A stretch of DNA of 64,000 nucleotides from CAIMFV01 sp040757715 (GTDB taxonomy: Bacteria; Pseudomonadota; Alphaproteobacteria; Caulobacterales; Caulobacteraceae). The stretch spans positions 141,771 through 205,770 of the forward strand of contig JBFLWS010000006.1 of assembly GCA_040757715.1 (NCBI GenBank), in the 5' to 3' direction. How positions within the stretch are numbered: position 1 is the stretch's first letter; every line of letters begins with the position of its first letter. Both the position numbers and the translations under genes were made by a program. Below the pieces are notes generated by a model. It had not been told where the DNA came from. It did no database searches and saw only the letters and a program-made list of their open reading frames with translations. Shown here piece by piece: positions 1 to 8,699 of the stretch.

Positions 1-554
1 ACGGGATCACGCGGGCGGCGAACAACAGCTTGCCCGAGGCGTGGGTCTTGCCCTTGTCGTGGTCGAAGAACACGCCGGGCGAGCGGTGCATCTGGGAGAC
101 GATCACCCGCTCGGTGCCGTTGACGATGAAGGTGCCCTTGTCGGTCATGAGCGGGATGTCGCCCATGTAGACGTCCTGCTCCTTGATGTCCTTCACCGAG
201 CGCGCGCCGGTTTCTTCGTCGCTTTCAAACACGATCAGCCGCAGCTTCACCTTCAGCGGAGCGGCGTAGGTCATATCGCGCTGGATGCATTCCTCGACGT
301 CGTACTTGGGCTCCTCGAACTCGTAGGAGACGTATTCCAGGACGGCGCGCTCATTGAAGTCCTTGATCGGGAACACCGACTTGAACACCGCCTCGAGGCC
401 GTCCGAGTTGCGGTCCGCCGGGCGCACGTCGCGCTGCAGGAACTGCTCGTAGGAGGAGCGCTGAACCTCGATCAGGTTCGGCATCTGCACGGCTTCAGGA
501 ATGCGCCCGAAAGACTTCCGGATACGCTTCTTGCCGGTAAAGGACTGAGCCATC
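1..554 (-). CDS. rpoB: RNA polymerase beta subunit, N-terminal part (cut by window edge)
   Basis: Beta subunit of the core RNA polymerase. Only the first 184 or so residues are here; the gene runs off the left edge. The product begins MAQSFTGKKRIRKSFG and contains the stretch MGDIPLMTDKGTFIVNGTER and then SQMHRSPGVFF, which are highly conserved in bacterial RpoB. The ATG has a GGGA ribosome binding site about 8 nt upstream. The upstream neighbour on the same strand is a sensor kinase, not rplL, so rpoB appears to be uncoupled from rplJL here and to have its own roughly 330-nt leader. Identification is certain from the sequence; the uncoupling is limited to what this window shows. Confidence 0.98.
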
Positions 555-888
555 TATGTTTCCCTGCGCCGGGCCGGACCCGGTGTGTTGCCTGACTCGC
601 GCCGACGAAGGCCGGCGACGAGCGATCCTAGCGTCCACCCTCAAGGCGCCCCGAACGGGGGCCGGACGCTGGAATGTCTTTCACGCGTCCATCGGACGCA
701 CGAAAGCGCTCCTTCGCATGGGTCGGAGGGCGACGGACCCTGCCTCGGAGCGTGTGCAATTAGAGTCGCGTGGTGTACGGACTCGATTTTTGCGGAACAC
801 GCCATTTAGGCGATCCGCGGGGACAAGGAAAGCCCCAACCGCCGCTTTTTCACGATTAATTCAGCCTGAAGGCGGGGATAGATGGCCC
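555..888 (-). promoter_or_regulatory. rpoB leader region with alternative hairpins
   Basis: No gene fits this 334-bp gap. Read on the minus strand (rpoB sense) it has a 13-bp stem at 678-706 with a 3-base loop in which every position pairs, two of them as G-U. On the plus strand those two positions would be A-C mismatches, so the helix is continuous only in rpoB-sense RNA. A second helix closes 631-636 with 664-669 around a small CCCC/GGGG hairpin (649-660). Both helices use GCGTCC/GGACGC arms, so the inner arms can also pair with each other, as in an attenuator. What it responds to is not visible. Confidence 0.55.
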
Positions 889-3387
889 CTACGCCGCCCC
901 ATCCAGGCTCACCGGCTGGGCGAAGCCGCCGCCGGCGGTCACCGCCGCCAGGGTGGAGACCAGCTCCTCGGCGGAGATCGGTTTGGTCAGATGCAGGTCT
1001 GCGCCGCACTCGAAGCTCGCCCGGACGTGCTCGTCGAGGGCGTTGGCGGTGAGCATCACCACCGGCGTGCGCGGCGAACCGTCGGCGCGCTCCATGTCCC
1101 GCAGCCGGCGCGTGGCCTCGATGCCGTCCATTTCCGGCATCTGCATGTCCATCAGCACGGCGTCATAGTGCTGGGCGGCGAAGCGCTCCAGCGCCTGGGC
1201 GCCGTTGGCGACGATGTCCAGCTGGACGCCGAACGGCTCCAGGATGATCTGCACCACCTTCTGATTGGTGGGATGGTCCTCGGCCAGCAGCACGCGCAGG
1301 TGCGAGAGATCGCTCGCCTTGGCGGCAGGTTCCGTCGCCGCCGAAGGTTCTGCCGCCGCACGCGGCAGGGGAACGAGCACCTCGAACTGCGAGCCCACGC
1401 CGGGGGTGGAGGTGGCGACGATCCGCCCACCCATCAGCTCCACCAAGGCGCGGCTGATGGCGAGGCCGAGGCCCGTACCGCCAAATCGGCGACGGATGGA
1501 GGAATCGGCCTGCTCGAAGCGGCGGAACAGCCGCTCGCTGGTGGCCGCGTCGAAGCCGATGCCGGTGTCGGCGACGCTGAACACCAGCATCTCGTCATCG
1601 AGGCGCGCGCGCAGCTTCACCGCGCCCCGCTCGGTGAATTTCACCGCGTTGGACAGGAGATTGGACAGCACCTGGGTGATACGCACCGTGTCACCGCGAT
1701 AAGCGCCCAGCGCGTCCAGCTCTACGTGCCAGAGCAGTTGCAGGCCCTTGGCCTCGGCCGCCGCGCGGTGCAGCTCGCCGATGCGTCGCACAAGATCTTT
1801 CAGATCGAACACCTCGTCCGACAACACCACCTCGCCAGCCTCGATCTTGGAGAAGTCGAGCACGTCGGACAGCACCTTTTCCAGCAGCCGACCCGAGGAA
1901 ACGATCAAGTCGCCGAGTTCTCGATCCTTGGCCGCGGTCTGGCGCGCCGCCAGGGCCTGCGACACCGCGATGATGCCGTTCAGGGGCGTGCGCAGTTCGT
2001 GGCTCATATTGGCGAGGAAACGCGATTTCTCGTTGGTGGCGCGCTCCAGCTCGGCCGTGCGCTCGCGCACGCGCGTCTCCAGTGAATTGAGCGCCTCGTC
2101 GGCGCGCTTGCGTTCGTCGCGCAGGGCCCGGGCCAAGGCGCCGATCTCGTCCATGCGCTGTTCGACGAGCCGCGCGCCCTCCATTGTACGCGGCGTGTCG
2201 CACTGGCTGGCCAGCTGTTCCAGCGGCCGCACCACCGCCCGGCGGGCGTAGAACAGGATGAGGCCGGTCTGCGCCGCCGCCGCCAACAGTCCGATCACCA
2301 GCACGAACGACGCCGACTTGGCGGCTGCAGTGATCACGGCGCTGCGCGGATAGACCAGCAGGTAGTACCAGTTCGGCCCCTTGAGCTTGGAATAGGCGAT
2401 CAGTTGGCGGCCGTCCGAAGACGGCGTGACGCCATAGTCGGCGTTGCGCGACGACAGGTCGTGGGCCAGCCGCTTCAGCTCCGTAGGGCTCAGCGGATCG
2501 TGTCGAGCCACGGCCGGCACGACGCGCGGGGGCCCGCTCACCGTGGCGCCGTTGCGGGTCATGATCATGCCGGTGGCGTCCGGCAGCGGATTGTCCACGG
2601 CCGCGGTCAGAAAGCCGGAAAGGTCGATCGAGGAGCCGAACGCGCCGACATAGCGCCCCTCGATATAGGCCGGAGTCATGCAGGCCGTGCCCTGCCGGGG
2701 GCCGGTGGTGTCCTGAACCAGGCGCTGCAGATCGGTGCAGACGGTGGCCCGCGTCGGATCGTTCTCCGGCGAGACCAGATTGGCCATGGCGAACTTGGAC
2801 ACGTCCAGATTCGCCGGGGCAGTATGCCGGTAGAACATCAGTCGATCGGGTCTGTCCGGCGCGAACATGACCAGGCGCGCGACCGGCGGCATAAAGAAAT
2901 AAATGTTGTCGTATTGCGCGCGCGCCGCCACACCCACGGCCGCCACCACCGGGAAGACTGAGGCCAGCAACCGGCGATCGTCGACGGTCAGGGTTTGCGG
3001 CTGGGTGATGAGCGCGCCCATGCCATAGACATGGTCGCCGTCCTCTTCCATCACGCCGTCGAAGTCGGCGTCCTTGGACCGGCGCGAGCCATCCGGGCGC
3101 AAGGGGTAATATTCGTTGAACAGGCGTTCGGCGACAGCAGGGGGCGCCAGGCGCATGCGCCATTGCAGCTCCCGGCTGGCGGCCTCGTGCAAAGCCGTCA
3201 GATTGGAGAAGCGCCGCTCCACATTGGCCGAGCGCTCGCGCACATAGTCGGCGAGGAAGGTCACTTCCTGCTTCGCCAATCCCTGCTGGAAGGCGAAGAA
3301 CGCCGCCACCGTCGCCAGCAGCGTGATGCCCAAGGCGTACATGCCGATCCGGATCAGGAAATCGCGGGAGAGAGAGGATTTCGCCAT
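889..3387 (-). CDS. Hybrid sensor histidine kinase / response regulator
   Basis: Membrane sensor kinase with a fused receiver, 832 residues. An N-terminal transmembrane helix (about 10-40) and a second one near 340-360 bracket a roughly 300-residue extracytoplasmic sensor region, probably Cache-like. A HAMP-like linker and coiled coil follow, then HisKA with the phospho-accepting His463 in NMSHELRTPLNG, a HATPase domain (DTGIGFD, GGTGLGLAIS) and a C-terminal receiver with Asp747 in VLMDMQMPEMDG and the TKP lysine. An ATG at 3468 would add 27 residues; ATG 3387 was chosen because it directly precedes the hydrophobic segment. It lies just upstream of rpoB on the same strand. The signal is unknown. 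A DADFDG calcium-loop-like motif occurs in the sensor part. Confidence 0.93.
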   Translation of the reverse strand: MAKSSLSRDFLIRIGMYALGITLLATVAAFFAFQQGLAKQEVTFLADYVRERSANVERRFSNLTALHEAASRELQWRMRLAPPAVAERLFNEYYPLRPDGSRRSKDADFDGVMEEDGDHVYGMGALITQPQTLTVDDRRLLASVFPVVAAVGVAARAQYDNIYFFMPPVARLVMFAPDRPDRLMFYRHTAPANLDVSKFAMANLVSPENDPTRATVCTDLQRLVQDTTGPRQGTACMTPAYIEGRYVGAFGSSIDLSGFLTAAVDNPLPDATGMIMTRNGATVSGPPRVVPAVARHDPLSPTELKRLAHDLSSRNADYGVTPSSDGRQLIAYSKLKGPNWYYLLVYPRSAVITAAAKSASFVLVIGLLAAAAQTGLILFYARRAVVRPLEQLASQCDTPRTMEGARLVEQRMDEIGALARALRDERKRADEALNSLETRVRERTAELERATNEKSRFLANMSHELRTPLNGIIAVSQALAARQTAAKDRELGDLIVSSGRLLEKVLSDVLDFSKIEAGEVVLSDEVFDLKDLVRRIGELHRAAAEAKGLQLLWHVELDALGAYRGDTVRITQVLSNLLSNAVKFTERGAVKLRARLDDEMLVFSVADTGIGFDAATSERLFRRFEQADSSIRRRFGGTGLGLAISRALVELMGGRIVATSTPGVGSQFEVLVPLPRAAAEPSAATEPAAKASDLSHLRVLLAEDHPTNQKVVQIILEPFGVQLDIVANGAQALERFAAQHYDAVLMDMQMPEMDGIEATRRLRDMERADGSPRTPVVMLTANALDEHVRASFECGADLHLTKPISAEELVSTLAAVTAGGGFAQPVSLDGAA

Positions 3388-3527
3388 GGTCGCCAGTAGT
3401 GTCCAGCGTCCAGAATAGGCGGGAAGCCTTGAAACAGTATTACCCAATCGCTTGCGAACGCGGCTCATGCGCGCGCGCCAAGATGAACCGCGCCTAACAT
3501 TTTCGGTTCAAGCGCCAGTCATGTGGT

Positions 3528-3535
3528 ATGGTTAA
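3528..3535 (-). promoter_or_regulatory. Possible CtrA-type half site
   Basis: The octamer TTAACCAT (minus strand) lies between the divergent kinase and secreted-protein genes. It matches the short CtrA box known in Caulobacterales, but an 8-mer can occur by chance. Confidence 0.25.
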
Positions 3536-3615
3536 CCTGCGCTACACACGGTGGATCAGGAGGAGGTCAGGAACTCAATCCTGCCAGTCGTGCAAATTCA
3601 ACAGGAGGGACTTCC

Positions 3616-4026
3616 ATGTCGACCAAGTCTGTTGCGTTAGGTGCGTTCGTGCTCGCCACCTGTCTATCTTCGGCGGCGTTCGCCGGCGATCAGCCCATTA
3701 ATCCCGCGGTCAATCCAAATATTGCTCGCCAAATCCCGGGTGGTCTTTGGGATCCGTCCCTGAGCATGTGTCCGGCCGGCTGGGTGGCCAATCCTGCACA
3801 TATCGACCCCAACAATCCCTATGGGCAGAGCTACACCTGCACCGGCCCGCGGATCGTGTGCAATCGCTACTTCAAGCCGGTGCCGCCCATTGTGGGGTCC
3901 GTCCCCGGCACAGCGCCTCCGGGTCAGTTCGCCATCCCCACCAACTTCTACGGGTCGCCGGTGATCATCCTGCCCAATGGGCACATGCAATACACCTGCG
4001 CCGAGCCGCCGCCCCCGCCGCGCTAA
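3616..4026 (+). CDS. Small secreted cysteine-containing protein
   Basis: Unrecognised 136-residue protein. The start ATG follows a strong AGGAGGGA ribosome binding site, and the first 23 residues (MSTKSVALGAFVLATCLSSAAFA) are a clear Sec signal peptide with an AFA-G cleavage site. The mature part is rich in Pro, Asn and Gly, has four cysteines (in SMC, YTC, IVC and YTC contexts), suggesting two disulfide bonds, and ends in a run of prolines. A longer reading from 3523 would bury the signal peptide and is rejected. It is a single gene, divergent from the kinase, followed by its own intrinsic terminator. Probably periplasmic or extracellular; function unknown. Confidence 0.8.
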   Translation: MSTKSVALGAFVLATCLSSAAFAGDQPINPAVNPNIARQIPGGLWDPSLSMCPAGWVANPAHIDPNNPYGQSYTCTGPRIVCNRYFKPVPPIVGSVPGTAPPGQFAIPTNFYGSPVIILPNGHMQYTCAEPPPPPR

Positions 4027-4050
4027 ACGCCGCCCGGGTTTAGACGAATG

Positions 4051-4087
4051 CGCCGGCGGGGAGCCCTCCTCGCCGGCGAATCTTTTT
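4051..4087 (+). terminator. Intrinsic terminator after the small secreted protein
   Basis: CGCCGGCG (4051-4058) pairs with CGCCGGCG (4071-4078), extended inward by one G-U and three further pairs to a 12-bp stem. It is followed by a run of five T (4083-4087). The polarity of the T run assigns it to the plus-strand gene; the convergent cysH on the minus strand has no such run. Confidence 0.8.
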
Positions 4088-4103
4088 GGCGTATCAGTCT
4101 GAG

Positions 4104-5252
4104 TCAGGCCGCCGCGGGCTTCAGCGCCTCGAACGGCAGATGGATGCCGCACTCCTCCCGCGCCTCGTCAGCCCAGCGGCCGGAACGGTCGCCCGCCCCG
4201 CCGGCGCTCGGCTTGGTGCAGGGCCAGCAGCCGATGGAACTGTAGCCGCCCTCCACCAAGGGATGGCGCGGCAGGTTATTGGCCTCGAAATAGGCCTCCA
4301 CCTGCTCGGCGGTCCAATTGGCCAGCGGGTTCACCTTCACCTGGCCGTCCTGCACCTCGAACACCGGCAGGTGCAGCCGTCCGCCGCCGTGCAGGCGCTT
4401 GCGGCCGGTGATCATGGCGTCGAAGTCGCCGCGCACGCGGGCCAGCGGCCGCACCTTGCGCAGGGCGCAGCAGGCGTCGGTATCCTTGGCCCACAGATTT
4501 CCGTCGGCGTCCTCAGCGGCGGCTTCCGCCACGTCAGGCGTCAAGATGCGCACGTCGGTGAGGCCAAGGCGCTTCACCAGGGCGTCGCGATACTGCAGCG
4601 TGGGGGCGAAGTGGCGGTCCGTGTCCAGGAACACCACCGGCGTGGCGGGATCGATCTTCGACACCAGGTGCAAGATGATCGCCGCCTCGGCCCCGAAGGA
4701 CGACAGCACGGCGATGCGCCCCTCGAAGGCGTCGCGGATGGCCGCCTCCAGGATCGCCGCCGCCGGGGCTGTGCGGAACTGGGCGTTGAGCCGCTTCACC
4801 CGATCGGCGGGCGCCTCGGTGAGATGCCGCTCGCGCCGCAGCTGCCACACCGGCGCGGCGGACCTCGCCGTGGGCTGGTAGTTCAGGCTGAAGGTGGACA
4901 AGGCCTTGGTCCACTCGCCCTCCACCGCGTCGTCGTTCAGCGCCACGGCGTCGAAGCCCACCCGCTTCAGGTGCTGGGCCTGGTCGGGCAGAAGGTCGCC
5001 CGTGGCGATGAGCTCGCCCTCATAGCCTTGCTCGCGCAGCTGAGCGGCGAGGGAGAGGCCGCGCCCGTCGCGAAAGGCGGGGAACTCCACCACCACCCGC
5101 TCCAAGGCGCCAAGGTGCGGCTTCAAGCGCCCCGCCCCCACGTCGCCGCGCACGCGCAAGCCGCCGCCGTTGGCGCGGCCCTCGCCGGCCTCGAAGGACG
5201 ACAGCTCGTCCGCATGAAAGTCCGCCAAGGCGGCGGTGTTAAGCAGCCTCAT
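4104..5252 (-). CDS. cysH: DUF934 domain fused to CysH-type APS/PAPS reductase
   Basis: Reduces adenylyl sulfate (or phosphoadenylyl sulfate) to sulfite in sulfate assimilation. The 382-residue product has two parts. Residues 1 to about 130 look like DUF934 (EFPAFRDGRGLSLAAQLRE, GELIATGDLLPDQ, RVGFDAV), normally a separate small protein encoded beside cysI. Residues from about 150 onward are CysH, with an LSSFGAEAA nucleotide-binding loop, Cys261-Cys262 and Cys342-x-x-Cys345, and a C-terminal ECGIH motif. The CC/CxxC cysteines are those that bind a 4Fe-4S cluster in APS-using enzymes, so APS is the likely substrate. The ATG at 5252 overlaps the end of cysI by 14 nt. The reading frame is continuous across the junction, so a true fusion is likely. 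Confidence 0.93.
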   Translation of the reverse strand: MRLLNTAALADFHADELSSFEAGEGRANGGGLRVRGDVGAGRLKPHLGALERVVVEFPAFRDGRGLSLAAQLREQGYEGELIATGDLLPDQAQHLKRVGFDAVALNDDAVEGEWTKALSTFSLNYQPTARSAAPVWQLRRERHLTEAPADRVKRLNAQFRTAPAAAILEAAIRDAFEGRIAVLSSFGAEAAIILHLVSKIDPATPVVFLDTDRHFAPTLQYRDALVKRLGLTDVRILTPDVAEAAAEDADGNLWAKDTDACCALRKVRPLARVRGDFDAMITGRKRLHGGGRLHLPVFEVQDGQVKVNPLANWTAEQVEAYFEANNLPRHPLVEGGYSSIGCWPCTKPSAGGAGDRSGRWADEAREECGIHLPFEALKPAAA

Positions 5253-6897
5253 AGATGGCCTCCTTGAAGGGCTCCACGCCCAGGCGCCGCACGCAGTCGA
5301 TGAAGCGTTCATCGCGGTTCTGGCGCAGCTGCAGGTAAAGCTTCAGCACCCGCTCGATGGCGGGGGCGACCTCGTTCGCCGGCACGCCCTTGCCGACGAT
5401 CTCGCCGATGGCGGCGTGCTCATCCGGCGAGCCGCCAAGGGTGATCTGGTAGAACTCCTGGCCCTTCTTATCGACGCCGAGGATGCCGATGTGGCCCACA
5501 TGGTGGTGCCCGCAGGCGTTGATGCAGCCCGACTGGTTGATGCGCACCTCGCCCACCTCGTCCTGGAAGTCGGGGTCGCCGAGCTGGCGCGAGATGGCCA
5601 GGGCCACAGGGATCGAGCGGGCGTTGGCGAGGCTGCAATAGTCGAGCCCCGGGCAGGAGATGATGTCGGTGGCGAGACCGGCGTTGGCGGTGGCGAGCCC
5701 GGCGAGGCTGAGCGCCGCCCATACCTCCGGCAGGTCGTCCAGCTTCACGTGCGGGAGGACGAGGTTCTGCTCATAGGTGGAGCGGATGTCGTCGAAGCCG
5801 AAGCGCTCGGCGATCTCGGCCGCCTGGTCGAGCTGGTCGGCGGTGATGTCGCCGGGCACTCCGTCCACCGGCTTCAGCGAAATGACCACGCTGGCGTAGC
5901 CGGGCTTCTTGTGCCGCTTCACGTTGTGGCGGGCGAAGCGGGCGAAGGCCGGGTTGGTCAGGTTGGCTTGATCGAAGGCCGCGCTCTTGGCTGGCTGAGC
6001 CGGCAGCACCGGGCCGTGAAAATAGGCGCGGATGCGGGCGAGCTCGGCCTCCGGCGGATTGAGATCATCCTTCGGGAGCGCGGCGAAGGTGTCTTCCACC
6101 TCGGCGCGGAAGGCCTCGACACCAATGGTCTGCAGCAGGATCTTGATGCGCGCCTTGTGGATGTTGTCGCGCCGACCGGCCAGATTATAGACCCGCAGGA
6201 TCGCCGTCAGATAGGCGAGGATCTGCTCCGCCGGGACGAAGGGAGAGACCTCCTGGGCCAAGATCGGAATGCGCCCCTGCCCGCCCCCGGCGAACACCCG
6301 GAAGCCGAGCGCGCCGGCGGCGTTGCGGCGCAGTTCCAGCCCCACGTCGTGGGTGCGCATGGCCGCGCGGTCGTGCAGGCCGGCGATGACGGCGATCTTG
6401 AACTTGCGCGGCAGGAAGGAGAATTCCGGGTGGAAGGTGGACCACTGGCGGATCAGCTCGCACCACGGCCGCGGGTCCTCCACCTCGTCAGCGGCGGCGC
6501 CGGCGAAGGCGTCGGTGGTGACGTTGCGGATGCAGTTGCCGCTGGTCTGGATGGCGTGCATCTCCACCTTGGCCAGCTCGCGCAGAATCTCCGGCACATC
6601 CACCAGCTTGGGCCAGTTGAACTGGATGTTGGTGCGGGTGGTGAAGTGGCCGTAGCCCTTGTCGAAGCGGCGGGCGATTTCGGCGAACTTGCGCAGGCGT
6701 CGACCGTTCAGCGCTCCATAGGGCACGGCGACGCGCAGCATGTAGGCGTGCAGCTGCAGATAAAGCCCGTTCATCAGCCGCAGCGGCTTGAACTGGTCCT
6801 CGGTGAGGCGCCCGTCCAGGCGACGCTGCACCTGGTCGCTGAACTCCGCGATCCGCTCGGCCACCAGCCGTTCGTCAAACTCGTCGTAGCGGTACAT
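5239..6897 (-). CDS. cysI: Sulfite reductase (nitrite/sulfite reductase hemoprotein family)
   Basis: Siroheme and 4Fe-4S enzyme that reduces sulfite to sulfide, cytoplasmic, 552 residues. The two ferredoxin-like halves are visible (GLYLQLHAYMLRVAVPYG and FTTRTNIQFNW in the first half; YEQNLVLPHV in the second). The cluster/siroheme cysteines are in SCPGLDYC (C-x5-C) and GCINACG (C-x3-C), followed by HHHVGHIGILG. The upstream ORF extension to 7206 is out of context because it reads antisense through the DUF2849 gene. The ATG at 6897 touches the stop of the upstream DUF2849 gene (TGATG), so translation is probably coupled. Siroheme is supplied by cysG two genes upstream. Confidence 0.96.
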   Translation of the reverse strand: MYRYDEFDERLVAERIAEFSDQVQRRLDGRLTEDQFKPLRLMNGLYLQLHAYMLRVAVPYGALNGRRLRKFAEIARRFDKGYGHFTTRTNIQFNWPKLVDVPEILRELAKVEMHAIQTSGNCIRNVTTDAFAGAAADEVEDPRPWCELIRQWSTFHPEFSFLPRKFKIAVIAGLHDRAAMRTHDVGLELRRNAAGALGFRVFAGGGQGRIPILAQEVSPFVPAEQILAYLTAILRVYNLAGRRDNIHKARIKILLQTIGVEAFRAEVEDTFAALPKDDLNPPEAELARIRAYFHGPVLPAQPAKSAAFDQANLTNPAFARFARHNVKRHKKPGYASVVISLKPVDGVPGDITADQLDQAAEIAERFGFDDIRSTYEQNLVLPHVKLDDLPEVWAALSLAGLATANAGLATDIISCPGLDYCSLANARSIPVALAISRQLGDPDFQDEVGEVRINQSGCINACGHHHVGHIGILGVDKKGQEFYQITLGGSPDEHAAIGEIVGKGVPANEVAPAIERVLKLYLQLRQNRDERFIDCVRRLGVEPFKEAIYEAA

Positions 6898-7184
6898 CAG
6901 GCTCCCGCCACGGCTTGCCAGCCGATGCTGTGGCCCACCGTGGGGCCGCCGGCGCGGATGGTCTCCTTCAGGCGCTCGCGCCCGGCGAGGCCCTTTTCGT
7001 CGGCCTCGATGAGATAGGCGCCCACCACGGTGCGGAAGGCGGCGGCGGCCTCGGCGAGGGCGGCCTCGGCGCGGTCGGACGAGGTGAAGCGCTCTGCCTC
7101 GGCCAGGCGCTCGGACCAGGCGCCGTCTTCGGTGCGATAGACCACCGCGCCATCGGCGAGGCTGTTGGCGGTGAGGATCTTCAT
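6897..7184 (-). CDS. DUF2849 domain protein of the sulfite reduction operon
   Basis: Small 95-residue protein, MKILTANSLADGAVVYRTED at the N-terminus, of the DUF2849 type that is regularly found between cysG and cysI in alphaproteobacteria. There are no cysteines or membrane segments. It overlaps the end of cysG by 4 nt (ATGA) and the start of cysI by 1 nt, so it is translated as part of the operon. Its biochemical role is not known; conserved linkage points to an accessory role in sulfite reduction. It is acidic and alanine-rich, with no obvious catalytic motif. Confidence 0.85.
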   Translation of the reverse strand: MKILTANSLADGAVVYRTEDGAWSERLAEAERFTSSDRAEAALAEAAAAFRTVVGAYLIEADEKGLAGRERLKETIRAGGPTVGHSIGWQAVAGA

Positions 7185-8527
7185 GCTGCGAATTCCCTGC
7201 GGACAAGGGCCGCGCCCCGCACCCCGGCGAGAGCGACGGTGGGGCCGATGAGGAGGAGCGCCGGGCCTTCCGGCGCGAGTTGCGCGACGAGGTCGCTAAG
7301 GGCGTCGAGCTGACCGATGGCCACGCGTTCGGAGGCGAGACCGCCGTTCTCGATCACCGCCACCGGGGTCGCGGGATCGCGTCCAGCCATGAGCAGATTG
7401 GCCTCGATCTCGCCCGCGGCGCCTGCACCCATGTAGATGGCAAGGGTGTGGTCCTTGGCCGACAGGGCCGCCCAGTCGATGGGCGCGCCGCCCGCCTTGG
7501 GCCGACCGGTGAGCAAGGTGACGGCGTGGGCGTGGTCGCGGTGGGTGAGCGGCGCGCCCAGCGAGGCGGCGCAGGCGAGCGCCGCGGTGACGCCCGGAAT
7601 CACCTCGGTCTCGATCCCGGCGGCGCGCAGGGCTTCCAGCTCCTCGCCGCCACGTCCGAACACGAAGGGATCGCCGCCCTTCAGCCGCACCACGCGCCGG
7701 CCGGCGCGGGCCTCGGCGATGAGCAGGGTCTCGATCTCGTCCTGCGGCACGGAATGGGCGCTGGCCGCCTTGCCGACATAGAGCCGGCGGGCGTCGCGGC
7801 GGGCGAGGTTGAGGATCGCCGCGCTCACCAGACGGTCATGCACGATGACGTCGGCGTCTTGCAGAGCGCGCAGGGCCTTGAGGGTGAGCAGGTCCGGGTC
7901 GCCAGGGCCGGCGCCCACCAGCTGCACGAGGCCGCTTTCATGTTCGGGGCGGTTGAGCGCGCGCAGCACCTCGCGGCGGGCCTCGGCCGCCTGACCGGCG
8001 AGAGCGAGGCGGGCGGGCGCTCCGCGCAGGGCTCGCTCCCAGAAGCGACGGCGGGCGCCATGCTCCGGCAGGGCGAGCTTCACCGCGCCGCGCAGATCGC
8101 GGGCGAGCTTGGCCACCCGATCGAGACCCGCGGGCAGCAGCGCTTCGATGCGGGCGCGCAGGTCGCGGGCCAGCACCGGCGAGACGCCGCCGGTGGCGAT
8201 GCCCACCACCACCTCGCCCCGATCGATCAGGGCCGGGGTCTGGAAGTCGCACAGGTCCGGCTGGTCCACCACATTGACGAGGGCGCCGGCGGCGCGGGCG
8301 AGCCTGGCCAGACGCTCGGCCTTGGCCCGGTCTTCCACGGCGATGAAGACGAACCGCACGTCGGCCAGAGCCTCAGCGAGAATTTCTGTGGGCGAAGTCG
8401 GATCAAGCCGCAGCAGTTCGCAGGGGGCGCCGACGAACAGGCGCGCCTTGGCCTCGGCGGCCGGGCCCTCGCCCAGCACCGCCACGCGGGCTCCATCCAG
8501 TTGAAAGGCCGCCAGAAATTGGCGCAT
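7181..8527 (-). CDS. cysG: Siroheme synthase CysG (dehydrogenase/ferrochelatase + uroporphyrinogen-III methyltransferase)
   Basis: Makes siroheme from uroporphyrinogen III, the cofactor needed by the sulfite reductase downstream. The 448-residue length is that of full CysG. The N-terminal half is the precorrin-2 dehydrogenase/ferrochelatase (ARVAVLGEGPAAEAKARL, a nucleotide-binding fold; ATGGVSPVLARDLRARIE). The C-terminal half is SUMT: VQLVGAGPGDPDLLTLKAL, VRLKGGDPFVFGRGGEE and IPGVTAA. ATG 8527 starts directly at the dehydrogenase domain; an upstream start at 8632 adds a low-complexity leader and is rejected. First gene of the operon. Confidence 0.96.
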   Translation of the reverse strand: MRQFLAAFQLDGARVAVLGEGPAAEAKARLFVGAPCELLRLDPTSPTEILAEALADVRFVFIAVEDRAKAERLARLARAAGALVNVVDQPDLCDFQTPALIDRGEVVVGIATGGVSPVLARDLRARIEALLPAGLDRVAKLARDLRGAVKLALPEHGARRRFWERALRGAPARLALAGQAAEARREVLRALNRPEHESGLVQLVGAGPGDPDLLTLKALRALQDADVIVHDRLVSAAILNLARRDARRLYVGKAASAHSVPQDEIETLLIAEARAGRRVVRLKGGDPFVFGRGGEELEALRAAGIETEVIPGVTAALACAASLGAPLTHRDHAHAVTLLTGRPKAGGAPIDWAALSAKDHTLAIYMGAGAAGEIEANLLMAGRDPATPVAVIENGGLASERVAIGQLDALSDLVAQLAPEGPALLLIGPTVALAGVRGAALVRREFAA

Positions 8528-8661
8528 GGCCGACGCTCCTAAAGCACCGGCTGCAGGTCGCGCCTGCAATCCGGCAGGCCGCCTTATTGCGCCGCCTGCC
8601 GCCGCCTCCAATCGAGCTTCCTTGGCGCGCACCCCAGCAAATCTAATCGAGCCGGCGCTTT

Positions 8662-8684
8662 ATCAACAAATTCAATAAGTTGAT
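8662..8684. promoter_or_regulatory. Inverted repeat upstream of the cys operon
   Basis: ATCAAC (8662-8667) and GTTGAT (8679-8684) form a dyad with an 11-bp spacer in an AT-rich stretch about 135 bp upstream of cysG. It is placed like an operator of the sulfate reduction operon. The binding protein cannot be named from the sequence. Confidence 0.35.
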
Positions 8685-8699
8685 GAGCCTCGCCAATCG

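Noticed and set aside
3040..3080. A functional EF-hand in the histidine kinase sensor (DADFDG motif)
   Set aside because: Position 12 of the loop is not Glu or Asp in the proper register, so the motif is suggestive but not a standard EF-hand.
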